A stretch of DNA of 42,438 bases from positions 1 to 42,438 of the forward strand of contig CAYOPZ010000025.1 of the NCBI GenBank assembly GCA_964406005.1. Direction: 5' to 3'. Position 1 is the stretch's first letter; the number at the start of each line of letters is the position of its first letter. This DNA is from CAYOPZ01 sp964406005. Lineage in GTDB: Bacteria; Bacteroidota; Bacteroidia; Bacteroidales; SM23-62. This document shows, one piece after another, positions 15,652 through 24,612 of the stretch. A program made the position numbers and the translations under genes. The notes beneath the pieces are model-generated. The model did no database searches. It was not told the DNA's origin and saw only the letters and a list, made by a program, of their open reading frames with translations.

Positions 15652-17652
15652 TTACAGGATCATCTTGAGAAATTCTTCTTCGGAAATCACGGGGATCCCA
15701 AGCTTTTTCACTTTTTCCATCTTGACCGGACCGATCCCGGTGCCTCCAAGTAAATAGTCGGTTTTACCGGATATCGCAGCAGCATTCCGTCCCCCGTTCT
15801 TTTCTATAAGTGCCTTCAGCTGATCACGGGAATGATGGGTAAAAGTGCCGGATATTACAAATGTGAGTCCGGAGAGCTTTTCCGACCCTGCTGCTGCGGA
15901 CTCTTCCGTCTGAAGCCTTACCCCTGCATTTTTCAGCTTCCCGATCAGCGAACGGCTGGAAGGTTCACGGAAATAGCTCAGGATGCTTTCGGCTATTTTT
16001 TCACCTACATCCTCTGCGGCCACAAGCTCCTCAAAGGAGGCCTCCGCCAGCCGGTCGATGGATTTGAATTGCCTTGCCAGCTTCCGGGCCACTGTCTCCC
16101 CGACAAAACGTATTCCCAGTGCATACAGAACCCTGTCGAAAGGAACGTTTACGGAGGCTTTGATGGACCGGATCAGGTTCTCAGCCGATTTTTCCGCAAA
16201 TCGTTCCAGGTCCAGAACCCGCTCATATTTCAGGTTGTACAGATCCCCGGCATCCCGGATCAGACCTTCCCTGAAAAGGAGATCGATCGTGGCTTCGGCC
16301 GCCCCGATGTCCATTGCACCGCGGCTGATGAAATGCTCTATTCTTCCTTTTATCTGCGGGGGGCAGCCGTAAATGTTGGGGCAGTAATGCGCGGCTTCTC
16401 CCTCGTTCCTGACAAGGCCCGTTCCGCATTCCGGGCAGCGGTCTATGAAAACAAAATCAGGGCTGTCTTCCTTCCTTGCCGAAATATCCACACCCACGAT
16501 CTTCGGAATGATCTCGCCTCCTTTCTCAACATAAACAAAGTCGCCCGGCCGGATACCGAGCAAACCCATCTGGTCCGCGTTGTGAAGGGATGCCCGTTTT
16601 ACTGTTGTACCGGCCAGCAGGACGGGCTCCAGGTTTGCCACAGGAGTCACGGCACCCGTCCTGCCCACCTGGAAATCAATGCTTAGCAGTTTTGTCAGTG
16701 CCTGTTCCGCCTTGAACTTATAGGCAATCGCCCATCTGGGGGATTTCGCCGTAAAACCGAGTTCTTCCTGCTGCCTGTAGGAATTTACCTTGACAACGAT
16801 GCCGTCGGTATCGAAAGGAAGTTCCTTCCTGGCTGTGTTCCAGTGCCGTATGTATGCGAATAATCCTTCAAGGTCATCCAATTTGCGGGCATATTCAGGG
16901 ATTTTAAATCCCCACTGCCGGGCAGCTTCAAGATTCTCATAATGGGAAGTGAAGGGAAGCGATTCTCCGAGCAGGTGGTACAGGAAACAGTCAAGGGGCC
17001 GTTTTGCCACAAGTGACGAATTCTGCAATTTCAATGTGCCCGCAGTGGCGTTTCTCGGGTTGGCAAAAGTTTCCACGCCTTCCTTTTCACGTTGTGCATT
17101 CAAACGGCTGAAACCTTCACGGGACATAAATATCTCACCACGAATCTCAAAGGAGGCAGGCCAGGAATCCCCGCGAAGGACCAGGGGTATGCTGCGTATG
17201 GTTTTTACATTATCGGTCACAACATCCCCCCTTACACCATCTCCCCGGGTAACGGCCTGCACGAGGCGGCCGTTTTCATAACGCAGGCAGATCGCAATAC
17301 CGTCGTACTTCAGCTCTGCAACGTATTCGAAACGGTCCCCAATGGTTTTCCTGATCCTTTTGTCGAAATCCCTGATCTCATCCTCCGAGTATGTGTTGGC
17401 CAGGGATAACATGGGATAATTATGTTCCACCTGGCTAAACTCCCTGTTCAGGTCGCTTCCCACCCTCTGGCTCGGGCTGTTTTCGTCTTTCAGTTCCGGA
17501 AACCTGTTTTCCAGGCTGATCAGTTCATTCATCAACTGGTCGTACGCAAAATCACTGATGTCAGGCTTTGACAATACGTAATACCTGTGATTGTGATGCT
17601 CTATCATTTCCCGCAATTCAATGATACGTTCCTCGGCTTTTGCTTTGTTCAT
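15652..17652 (-). CDS. ligA: NAD-dependent DNA ligase LigA
   Basis: A 666-residue ligase sealing nicks during replication and repair. It shows the Ia domain (HNHRYYVLSKPDISDFAYDQ), the adenylation Lys in AELKYDGIAICLRY, the OB-fold, a four-Cys zinc finger (CPECGTGLVRNEG ... HYCPNIYGC), helix-hairpin-helix repeats and a C-terminal BRCT domain (GLTFVISGTFTHHSRDQLK). The frame is open to 17892, but the start at 17652 yields the family N-terminus; the upstream part overlaps the antisense cobalamin riboswitch and is not protein-like. Divergent from btuB. Confidence 0.95.
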   Translation of the reverse strand: MNKAKAEERIIELREMIEHHNHRYYVLSKPDISDFAYDQLMNELISLENRFPELKDENSPSQRVGSDLNREFSQVEHNYPMLSLANTYSEDEIRDFDKRIRKTIGDRFEYVAELKYDGIAICLRYENGRLVQAVTRGDGVRGDVVTDNVKTIRSIPLVLRGDSWPASFEIRGEIFMSREGFSRLNAQREKEGVETFANPRNATAGTLKLQNSSLVAKRPLDCFLYHLLGESLPFTSHYENLEAARQWGFKIPEYARKLDDLEGLFAYIRHWNTARKELPFDTDGIVVKVNSYRQQEELGFTAKSPRWAIAYKFKAEQALTKLLSIDFQVGRTGAVTPVANLEPVLLAGTTVKRASLHNADQMGLLGIRPGDFVYVEKGGEIIPKIVGVDISARKEDSPDFVFIDRCPECGTGLVRNEGEAAHYCPNIYGCPPQIKGRIEHFISRGAMDIGAAEATIDLLFREGLIRDAGDLYNLKYERVLDLERFAEKSAENLIRSIKASVNVPFDRVLYALGIRFVGETVARKLARQFKSIDRLAEASFEELVAAEDVGEKIAESILSYFREPSSRSLIGKLKNAGVRLQTEESAAAGSEKLSGLTFVISGTFTHHSRDQLKALIEKNGGRNAAAISGKTDYLLGGTGIGPVKMEKVKKLGIPVISEEEFLKMIL

Positions 17653-17739
17653 GGGCTGACTATGATTATTAACACGGCCTGTGGATAAATACACGAATCC
17701 CTGCGGGAATAAATTAACGGCCGGTATAAAATTAATGCA

Positions 17740-17747
17740 TAAATTTG
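17740..17747 (+). promoter_or_regulatory. Predicted -7 box upstream of the cobalamin riboswitch
   Basis: TAAATTTG matches TAnnTTTG and would place the transcription start just ahead of the riboswitch. No clear TTTG -33 box is visible at the expected distance. Confidence 0.5.
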
Positions 17748-17754
17748 TCCCTGA

Positions 17755-17933
17755 TGTGGTTTCCGGTGCAATTTCTTGTACCGGATGAAAAGGGAATGCC
17801 GTGAGAACCGGCAACAGTACCCGCTGCTGTGATCTCCGAACATCCCGGTTAACACCGCGCCACTGACCGCCAGAGGGCGGATGGGAAGGCATAACCGGGG
17901 GGAGTAAGTCAGAAGACCTGCCGCATTCGAATC
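17755..17933 (+). promoter_or_regulatory. Cobalamin (B12) riboswitch
   Basis: The conserved blocks occur in the right order: AAAAGGGAATGCCGTGAGAA (17788-17807), CCGGCAACAGTACCCGC with CTGCTGTGA, GCGCCACTG (17858-17866), GGGAAGGC (17883-17890) and AAGTCAGAAGACCTGCC near 17906-17922. They define the receptor core and B12 box. It sits directly upstream of btuB, whose ATG is about 30 bases after the last block, suggesting translational control, although I did not fold the expression platform. Boundaries are approximate. It should repress the btuB-btuG-protease-btuF operon when cobalamin is plentiful. Confidence 0.93.
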
Positions 17934-17951
17934 AATATTCTCAGCTTCGGG

Positions 17952-19916
17952 ATGAAAGCAATGCTGATTCTTACTGCTGTCATTACAGGGTGTCCCATTG
18001 TGCACGGGCAATACCGGGAAGATACCATTCACCTGGAAGAGGTGCGTATCATTCACAGGGAATCGCTTCCGGAAGCTGCAGCCCGGCACTTTGAAATGGA
18101 TTCCGTATCCATGACCGGCCTGGAAGGACGCTCTCTTTCGGAGCTTCTCGGAAGACGTTCGTCACTGCACATCAAATCCTCCGGCAGGGGACTTCTGGCT
18201 GTCGCCTCATTCAGGGGAACGGGTGCCTCCCATACGAAGGTGTTCTGGAACGGGATACGGATCAATTCTCCCATGCTGGGACAGGTGGATTTTTCACTGA
18301 TTCCGGTCTGGATGCCGGATAAGCTGTCATTGATTTACGGCGGCAGTTCGCTGGCTTATGGAAGCGGTGCTTTCGGCGGAGTCATTCTCCTTGAGAACAA
18401 GCCGGAGTGGAACCGGGGCAGGTCACTTGAACTGAACCAGGAAATCGCCAGTTTCGGCACCTACAGCAGCTATGGAAGGCTGGAAGCCGGGAATGAAAAG
18501 ATCAGGTCGGAGACAGGTATATATCATACAATGTCGGCAAACGATTATCCTTTTTTCAATACGGATGTTATCCCCGGTCGCAATCAGAGGCTTGGAGGCG
18601 CTGAATACAGGAATTCAGGGTTGTTGCAGGAAATCTATTTCAGGCCCGCTGAAAAACATTCCCTGTCCTTTCATCTGTGGTACCAGGATGCACTGAGGAA
18701 CCTGCCTGCCGTTATGAGCTATGAAGGGCCGGCCAGGGAGGAGATTCAGGCGGACAGGGACCTGAAGACCTCGCTCGAATGGACTGGCTATGCACCGGGA
18801 ATAAACCTGGTCTTCAGATCCGGATACCTGGCCTCCGGCCTGAATTATAAACTGACCCTCAGGGATCCTGATTACATCCCTTACAGCTCGGCAAGCAGGG
18901 AAATCAGTTTCTGCAATACATTCCAGGCCGATGTTACCGGATGGAGGCCTGCACAGCTGAGATTCCGGGTTGATTATGACCGGTACAATGCCAGGATCCT
19001 TGATGAGATAAAGCAACAGGGGTATCATCACCGGCGGGGAGAAGCTTCCTTTCTGGCAGGCCTTTACCGGCAACTGGGAAGCGACTGGATCGTATATGCC
19101 CTGGCCAGACAGGAAAGGGCAGATGGAAAATGGTTGCCCCTCATGCCTTCGGCGGGATTCCGATACAGGAAAGAAGGGGACGGAAATACAGGTTTGCAGG
19201 GCATTGTCAGCCGCAATTACAACCTTCCTTCCCTGAACGATCTGTACTGGCATCCCGGCGGAAATGCGGGACTGAGGCCGGAAAACGGGATCAATGCAGA
19301 CCTGGGTGCGGAAACCGGCATTGAAACAGACTTCCTGAAGTTATCCGTTTCTTTGAATGTATTTGCAGCAGAAGTTAGGGACTGGATCCTCTGGAAACCG
19401 ACAAAACTGTACTACTGGAAAGCTGAAAACATCGCCAGGGTGTTTTCCAGGGGGGTTGAATCCGGGATCGGTATGGATCTTGAATGGAACCGGACACTCG
19501 GCACACTCCGTGCAAACTATGCCTTTACCCGTTCAACCAACCAATCAGATGAAGGTCTGAACGGCCTGGCCCGCGGAAGCCAGCTCATCTATATTCCCGA
19601 GCATACATGGAACATGGTTCTGAATGTCAGAAGAGCGGGATTCAGTTTCACCGGGTCAGTCTCCTATACGGGCCGCCGCTATACGCAACCGGGCAGTGAG
19701 GACTCCGGTTCCATGCCTGTCCTGGGCCCTTACCAGCTGACCGACCTGTACCTGGAAAAGGAATTCAGGACGGGCAGCAGCAGGGCCGCCGTACGGCTGG
19801 CTGTATATAACCTGTTTAACGTCAGTTACAAGGCAGTCGTTTCAAGGCCCATGCCTTTAAGAAACTATTCCCTCGGGCTGCAATGGAAAATCAATGCCAA
19901 ACAACAAAATTTATAA
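17952..19916 (+). CDS. btuB: TonB-dependent cobalamin receptor, BtuB-like
   Basis: A 654-residue outer-membrane receptor. A short signal peptide (about 1-19, ending VHGQ) is followed by a possible TonB box (EDTIHLEEVRI), a plug domain (LSELLGRRSSLHIKSSGRGLLAV, then SFRGTGASHTKVFWNGIRIN and GGSSLAYGSGAFGG), and a 22-strand-type barrel with repeated aromatic strands, ending FNVSYKAVVSRPMPLRNYS. Corrinoid specificity is inferred from the riboswitch immediately upstream and the following btuG- and btuF-like genes. It overlaps the next gene by 23 bases, indicating tight coupling. Confidence 0.9.
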   Translation: MKAMLILTAVITGCPIVHGQYREDTIHLEEVRIIHRESLPEAAARHFEMDSVSMTGLEGRSLSELLGRRSSLHIKSSGRGLLAVASFRGTGASHTKVFWNGIRINSPMLGQVDFSLIPVWMPDKLSLIYGGSSLAYGSGAFGGVILLENKPEWNRGRSLELNQEIASFGTYSSYGRLEAGNEKIRSETGIYHTMSANDYPFFNTDVIPGRNQRLGGAEYRNSGLLQEIYFRPAEKHSLSFHLWYQDALRNLPAVMSYEGPAREEIQADRDLKTSLEWTGYAPGINLVFRSGYLASGLNYKLTLRDPDYIPYSSASREISFCNTFQADVTGWRPAQLRFRVDYDRYNARILDEIKQQGYHHRRGEASFLAGLYRQLGSDWIVYALARQERADGKWLPLMPSAGFRYRKEGDGNTGLQGIVSRNYNLPSLNDLYWHPGGNAGLRPENGINADLGAETGIETDFLKLSVSLNVFAAEVRDWILWKPTKLYYWKAENIARVFSRGVESGIGMDLEWNRTLGTLRANYAFTRSTNQSDEGLNGLARGSQLIYIPEHTWNMVLNVRRAGFSFTGSVSYTGRRYTQPGSEDSGSMPVLGPYQLTDLYLEKEFRTGSSRAAVRLAVYNLFNVSYKAVVSRPMPLRNYSLGLQWKINAKQQNL

Positions 19917-21018
19917 TATCGTGAAAAATGTATCTGTAAGCCGGCCGGCCGGCCTTATGTCTGTTTTACTTCCTGTCCTTGCGCTTGTAATGCATGCGTG
20001 TGAAAAAGATCCACTCCGTGTAAACGGCGGTGATCTGAATTTTTCCAGGGGCGTATTTGTCGTGAACGAGGGAAATTTTCTTTCTGACAATGCTTCCCTT
20101 TCGTTCTACGATCCGGCAAATGATACGGTCTATAACCAGGTCTTTTACAATGTGAACCAATCCTCTCTGGGAGACGTGGCCAATTCCATGACCATCTGGA
20201 ACGGAAAAGCATACCTGCCCGTGAACAATTCGGGAAGGATCTATATACTGGACCCGGCCAGTGTAAAATATCTGGGGAAAATCACCGGTTTGTCTTCTCC
20301 CCGTTACCTGGAGGTAATTGATGAGACCAAGGCCTATGTTTCCGATCTTTATGACAACAGGATCATCATTGTGCATCCCACTGAATTCACAATTACCGAT
20401 TCAATTGATATAAGCAATCAAAGCGACTTTCAGCAGCATACTTCGGAACGGATCCTGCTTGCCGGCGGCAAAGCTTTTGTGGGATGCTGGTCGTACGACA
20501 ACAAGGTACTCGTGATCGATACCGGCACGGATACACTGATTGATTCCATCGAAGTGGGAAAGCAGCCCAACAGTATGGTCCTGGACGGGAACGGGGACAT
20601 ATGGGTCCTGTGTGACGGGGGCTACCCGGGAAGTCCTTACGGGCAGGAAAATGCTTCTTTGTGGAAAATCGATCCGGAATCATTTCACGGGGTCCTCCAG
20701 GTGGAGTTTAAGGACATCGACGATTCACCCGCCGATCTCTGTGCGAATGTGCAGGGCGATACCCTGTTTTATCTGAACGGCGGTGTTTGCTTTGTCGGCA
20801 CCGGGAAACTGCAGGAGGAAACGCTGATCGGGGGAAGCGGCAAACAGTTTTACACCCTTGGCATTGATCCGTGGGACAATACGCTTTATGTGGCTGATGC
20901 AGTTGATTATCAGCAAAACGGATGGGTATACCGGTATACTCTCCGGGGTGCTCTTCTGGATTCATTCCGGGTCGGTATCAACCCGGGTCATTTCAGCTTT
21001 TTAAACCTGTCCCAATAA
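19894..21018 (+). CDS. btuG: BtuG-like surface beta-propeller lipoprotein
   Basis: A 374-residue lipoprotein with a hydrophobic segment and a VMHAC-EKD lipobox (Cys at about 36). The mature part has YncE/DUF5074-type propeller repeats (GVFVVNEGNFLSDNASLSFYD, NGKAYLPVNNSGRIYILDP, AYVSDLYDNRIIIVHP, GKAFVGCWSYDNKVLVID). In Bacteroides thetaiotaomicron the homologous BtuG caps BtuB and binds B12 extremely tightly; the btuB overlap and shared riboswitch make the same role likely here. A GTG at 19921 is an alternative start that still keeps the lipobox. Confidence 0.78.
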   Translation: MPNNKIYNIVKNVSVSRPAGLMSVLLPVLALVMHACEKDPLRVNGGDLNFSRGVFVVNEGNFLSDNASLSFYDPANDTVYNQVFYNVNQSSLGDVANSMTIWNGKAYLPVNNSGRIYILDPASVKYLGKITGLSSPRYLEVIDETKAYVSDLYDNRIIIVHPTEFTITDSIDISNQSDFQQHTSERILLAGGKAFVGCWSYDNKVLVIDTGTDTLIDSIEVGKQPNSMVLDGNGDIWVLCDGGYPGSPYGQENASLWKIDPESFHGVLQVEFKDIDDSPADLCANVQGDTLFYLNGGVCFVGTGKLQEETLIGGSGKQFYTLGIDPWDNTLYVADAVDYQQNGWVYRYTLRGALLDSFRVGINPGHFSFLNLSQ

Positions 21019-21062
21019 CGAAACGGTTTAAATTGCTTATTTTAAGCCTTACAAATTCCTTC

Positions 21063-22715
21063 ATGAAACGATTTCTCATCCATATGGCAGCATTTCTCCT
21101 GGCGTTAAATGCTGCCAGGGCCCCCGCCCAGCTGAGCAGGGGTGGAAGCCCACTGGTTGTAAACCCGGTTAAATCCGAATCTGTATGGGTCGTTCCGGCA
21201 GGGGTCGACAGGGAATACATGATGCTTGAAGACCGGTGGGCAGCCGTTACGGGGAAGAAAAGCCAGCGGATCGCCAAGGAATTTCCCTGCGAACTGAATC
21301 CTTCCGTTTCGGGACAATGGCAGACGCATTCCGACGGAACGGGGATCTGGAGGCTGGGCATAAGGGGAGAGGGGGCCCGGGCGCTCGGGCTGGTGTTCAA
21401 CCGCTATGCCCTGAAGCCGGGCGTCAGGCTGTTTGTGTTCGACCCGGAAAGGAAAATGATCCTGGGTGCATACACGGACCTGAACAACAAGCCCTCGGGG
21501 ATGCTTCCCGTTTCCTACCTGAAAGGGGAGGAACTGATCGTTCAGCTCGAGGTCCCGGCCGGAACGGATGATTTCGGGGATCTGCAGATCGGCTCCGTCC
21601 GCTATGCCTACAGGCCCGTTTTCGGGGGCGAGACCCCATCTGATTACGGAATGAACCTTTCGGGAAGCTGCAACCTGGACATAAACTGCAGCCAGGGCGA
21701 TGACTGGCAGCAGGTGAAACGGTCGGTTGTCAAACTGGTCAGTGGGGAAACCTGCACGGGCGTGCTGGTCAACAATACCGCAGAGGATGAAAAACCCTAT
21801 ATTCTCACCGCAGCACATTGTGTTTTCGACAAAATAAGCGGCCAATATCACAACATCACCTTCTATTTCAATTTCGAAAGTTCGGGTTGCGGTACAGCAG
21901 ATACCATCCCGTACCAGTCCATTTCGGTAGCCGAGCTTATTGCCACGGGTGACACCAGTGAAATTACCGTCGATGCCGACAGCCTTGATTTCGCATTGCT
22001 TGAGCTGAGCGTTGCGCCCCCGGATTCCTTCGGGATTTATTTCGCCGGATGGAACCGCACTTCGTCGGCCGCGCTTCACACGACAACCATCCACCATCCG
22101 TCGGGAGATGTCAAGAAAATATCGCTGGACAATGACCCTCCTCTTTCGGATTATTCAAAAGATCATTCCTTCGAGGAACTTGTTTACAGCTCCTTCTGGC
22201 AGATAGAACAGTGGGATGCAGGGACCACGGAGGGCGGTTCTTCCGGCTGTCCGTTATTTGACGAGAACCAGCAGATTGTCGGTACCCTGACCGGGGGTGA
22301 GGCATCATGCCTGAATCCGGTCAATGATTATTTTACACGTTTCGATTATGCATGGGATTATTACCCCGATTCCCTCAGGCAGCTGAAATACTGGCTCGAT
22401 CCGGGCAATACGGGCAGCATGTCGGTTTCAGGGCTGGATCCGCTCTCAGGTAGGGATGAGCCGGAACGTAACAACTTTGGCATTCTGCTGTATCCCAACC
22501 CCGCCACGGATCAACTCATTCTTGTTACGGACCGCCTGAATGGCCGGCCATTCGAGATCAGCATAATCAGCGCCACCGGGGCCGTCCTGTATCAATCCGG
22601 CCCGCAGGACAGGGAGGAGATCAGTATCCGGGTCGGGGAATATCCTCCGGGCATCTACCTGGTACGTGTAAAAACAGACAGGGGCACCGGTTCTGCACGC
22701 TTTATAATCCAGTAG
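21063..22715 (+). CDS. T9SS-secreted trypsin-like (lysyl endopeptidase-like) serine protease
   Basis: A 550-residue secreted protease. The frame is open to 20922, but the ATG at 21063 gives a signal peptide (MKRFLIHMAAFLLALNAARA). The catalytic triad is visible: His252 in ILTAAHC, Asp309 in SLDFALLELS, and Ser394 in EGGSSGCPLFD. Paired cysteines near CNLDINC and TCTGV, and the GSSG-CPLFD motif, resemble lysyl endopeptidases. The first 200 residues form a beta-rich propeptide-like domain. The C-terminus is a T9SS sorting domain (LYPNPATDQLILV ... GIYLVRVKTD). It lies inside the riboswitch-controlled B12 operon and ends 3 bases before btuF, so it is almost certainly co-expressed with it. The substrate is unknown. 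Confidence 0.85.
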   Translation: MKRFLIHMAAFLLALNAARAPAQLSRGGSPLVVNPVKSESVWVVPAGVDREYMMLEDRWAAVTGKKSQRIAKEFPCELNPSVSGQWQTHSDGTGIWRLGIRGEGARALGLVFNRYALKPGVRLFVFDPERKMILGAYTDLNNKPSGMLPVSYLKGEELIVQLEVPAGTDDFGDLQIGSVRYAYRPVFGGETPSDYGMNLSGSCNLDINCSQGDDWQQVKRSVVKLVSGETCTGVLVNNTAEDEKPYILTAAHCVFDKISGQYHNITFYFNFESSGCGTADTIPYQSISVAELIATGDTSEITVDADSLDFALLELSVAPPDSFGIYFAGWNRTSSAALHTTTIHHPSGDVKKISLDNDPPLSDYSKDHSFEELVYSSFWQIEQWDAGTTEGGSSGCPLFDENQQIVGTLTGGEASCLNPVNDYFTRFDYAWDYYPDSLRQLKYWLDPGNTGSMSVSGLDPLSGRDEPERNNFGILLYPNPATDQLILVTDRLNGRPFEISIISATGAVLYQSGPQDREEISIRVGEYPPGIYLVRVKTDRGTGSARFIIQ

Positions 22716-22718
22716 AAG

Positions 22719-23858
22719 ATGAAACGGAATTACCTCATTCTGTTTCTGTCCTGCTTTGCCTTTATTTCATGCACCAGGCAGCGCAAGTCCCAACCGGAGG
22801 AATCCTCCCCCGGTCATGGCCCGAAATATGCCATCGGCTTTAGTATAGACGAATACAGGGGTTTCAGGGTACTTCATGTCACCGATCCCTGGCAGGGATC
22901 TTCGGGCGTTCACTTCCGTTATGTGCTTGCGGATAAAGGGACCGGCCTTCCCGATTCCCTTTCCGGTCTTCCGCTTGTCCGTACCCCGGTAAGCAGGATC
23001 ATCTGCATGTCGACAACCCATATTGCGATGGTCGGTGCACTCGGGAAAAACGAAAGCATCGTCGGGGTTTCCGGAAGGGAATATGTCAGCCAGCCGCTGA
23101 TGAGGGACAGGCTGGAGAAAGGGCTTGTAAAGGATGTGGGCGCGGACCAGAATCTGAATTATGAGCTTATCGTTTCCCTGAAGCCGGATGCCATCATAGC
23201 CTACGGGATAACCGGCGAGATCAGCGGTATGATCGACCGCCTGGAAGAACTCGGGATACCCGTGATCCTTGACGGGGATTACCTCGAAAACGACCCCCTC
23301 GGGAAACTCGAATGGATACGTTTCATGGCGGCACTGTACGGGAAGGATGAAATGGCGGACAGCATATTCTCCCGAACAGAGGCGCAGTACCTGGAGCTCC
23401 GGGAAAAGGCCGGAAAACCAGGGAACAGGCCTGCAGTTATGACCGGCCTGCCCTGGAAGGGGAGCTGGTACATCCCGGGGGGAGGGTCCTTTATGGCAGC
23501 CTTTATCCGGGATGCGGGAGGAGATTTTCTCTGGGAGGACGCACCCAACCTGGAAGCCCTGCCGTTCAGCCTGGAAACCGTTTATGCAAAGGCATCCTCG
23601 GCGGATATCTGGATCAACTGCGGGTCAGCAAGGTCCCTTTCCGATATCGAAAGCACGGACGACAGGCTGGCACGGTTCGAACCCTGGATAAACGGGAATG
23701 TGTATAACAATACAGCCAGGATAAATCCTGAGGGAGGGAATGATTTCTGGGAATCGGGCGTGATGAACCCTCACATCATCCTTGCCGACATGATAAAGAT
23801 CTTCCATCCCGAAGTTCTCCCTGACCATGAACTGGTGTATTATAAAAAACTCGAATAA
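22719..23858 (+). CDS. btuF: Cobalamin ABC transporter substrate-binding lipoprotein, BtuF-like
   Basis: A 379-residue periplasmic binding protein. The signal segment ends in FISC-TRQ, a lipobox with Cys at about 19. The first lobe contains VSRIICMSTTHIAMVGALG and NYELIVSLKPDAIIAYG, typical of the FecB/BtuF (TroA-like) fold. The second lobe contains TGLPWKGSWYIPGGGSFMAAFIRDAGG and ends in a NDFWESGVMNPHIILADMIK helix. It should hand corrinoid delivered by BtuB/BtuG to the BtuCD pump. The cognate btuC and btuD are not adjacent but lie about 3.3 kb downstream. Substrate assignment rests on the operon. Confidence 0.83.
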   Translation: MKRNYLILFLSCFAFISCTRQRKSQPEESSPGHGPKYAIGFSIDEYRGFRVLHVTDPWQGSSGVHFRYVLADKGTGLPDSLSGLPLVRTPVSRIICMSTTHIAMVGALGKNESIVGVSGREYVSQPLMRDRLEKGLVKDVGADQNLNYELIVSLKPDAIIAYGITGEISGMIDRLEELGIPVILDGDYLENDPLGKLEWIRFMAALYGKDEMADSIFSRTEAQYLELREKAGKPGNRPAVMTGLPWKGSWYIPGGGSFMAAFIRDAGGDFLWEDAPNLEALPFSLETVYAKASSADIWINCGSARSLSDIESTDDRLARFEPWINGNVYNNTARINPEGGNDFWESGVMNPHIILADMIKIFHPEVLPDHELVYYKKLE

Positions 23859-23876
23859 TCTTCCTAAGCTATTCAT

Positions 23877-23908
23877 ATTGAATCTAAATCCTGTATCAAA
23901 TACCTTTA
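23877..23908 (+). promoter_or_regulatory. Predicted promoter of the cytochrome b/molybdopterin pair
   Basis: TTG (23878-23880), a 20-base spacer and TACCTTTA (23901-23908, one mismatch to TAnnTTTG) lie 26 bases before the cytochrome b ATG. This suggests the pair is transcribed apart from the B12 operon. Confidence 0.45.
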
Positions 23909-23933
23909 CGATGCATCACACAATTGAACCGTA

Positions 23934-24608
23934 ATGAAGATAATTTCCAGGCACCCTGTTGCAATACGAATAGTACACTGGCTCAATTTTATCATACTGG
24001 CGATTATGATTTGGAGCGGATTACTGATTTACTGGGCAAATGACATATATACCCTGGGTTGGAATGGTTTTATATTATTTCGTTTTTTTCCGGATTCATT
24101 TTATAATGCCTTCAATATTGAGTATAAACTTGCCAAAGGCATGAGTTTTCATTTTTCATTTATGTGGCTGTTCATGTTAAATGGTCTGGTCTATGTGATC
24201 GTTCTGTTTGCCACAAAACAATACAAAAACCTATTCCCCTGCAGAAAAGCATTGAAGGAAGCATGGTTGGTCGTCTTGCACGATTTACATATTAAAAGAG
24301 GTTTGCCACCGCAAAAAAAGTATAATGCTGCCCAGAGAATAGCCTATACCGTTGTATTGTTAATGGGGCTGCTTATGGTATTGACCGGCCTTGCCATGTA
24401 CAAACCCGTGCAGCTCAACTGGCTTTGTTTTGTGCTGGGAGGATATGAAACCGCAAGAGCAATACATTTTGCAATCACAATCTTATTCGGGCTTTTCTTT
24501 TTTGTCCACATCATTCAGGTAATTATTACCGGATGGAATAATTTTCAGGGAATGGTGACCGGTTTTGAAATTGAAAAACAAAAAAAGACTGAACCGGCCA
24601 CTCATTGA
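23934..24608 (+). CDS. Cytochrome b561-type membrane protein
   Basis: A 224-residue integral membrane protein with about four hydrophobic helices. Candidate heme-binding His residues are in RIVHWLNF (helix 1), GMSFHFSFMW, ARAIHFAITI and FFFVHIIQV (later helices), the pattern of the cytochrome b/b6 family that anchors periplasmic oxidoreductases. It is followed after 4 bases by a sulfite-oxidase-fold enzyme, so it probably passes electrons between that enzyme and the quinone pool, as MsrQ does for MsrP. Base composition is visibly more AT-rich than the btu genes. Confidence 0.8.
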   Translation: MKIISRHPVAIRIVHWLNFIILAIMIWSGLLIYWANDIYTLGWNGFILFRFFPDSFYNAFNIEYKLAKGMSFHFSFMWLFMLNGLVYVIVLFATKQYKNLFPCRKALKEAWLVVLHDLHIKRGLPPQKKYNAAQRIAYTVVLLMGLLMVLTGLAMYKPVQLNWLCFVLGGYETARAIHFAITILFGLFFFVHIIQVIITGWNNFQGMVTGFEIEKQKKTEPATH

Positions 24609-24612
24609 TAAA

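Noticed and set aside
15832..16686. A 284-codon open frame antisense to ligA.
   Set aside because: Shadow of the LigA C-terminal half; no signal, domain or promoter of its own.
17653..17892. Upstream extension of the ligA frame to 17892.
   Set aside because: It is antisense to the conserved cobalamin riboswitch and does not resemble LigA; family alignment favours the start at 17652.
21105..22097. A 330-codon open frame antisense to the T9SS serine protease.
   Set aside because: The sense strand encodes a catalytic triad in order; the antisense product has no recognisable motif.
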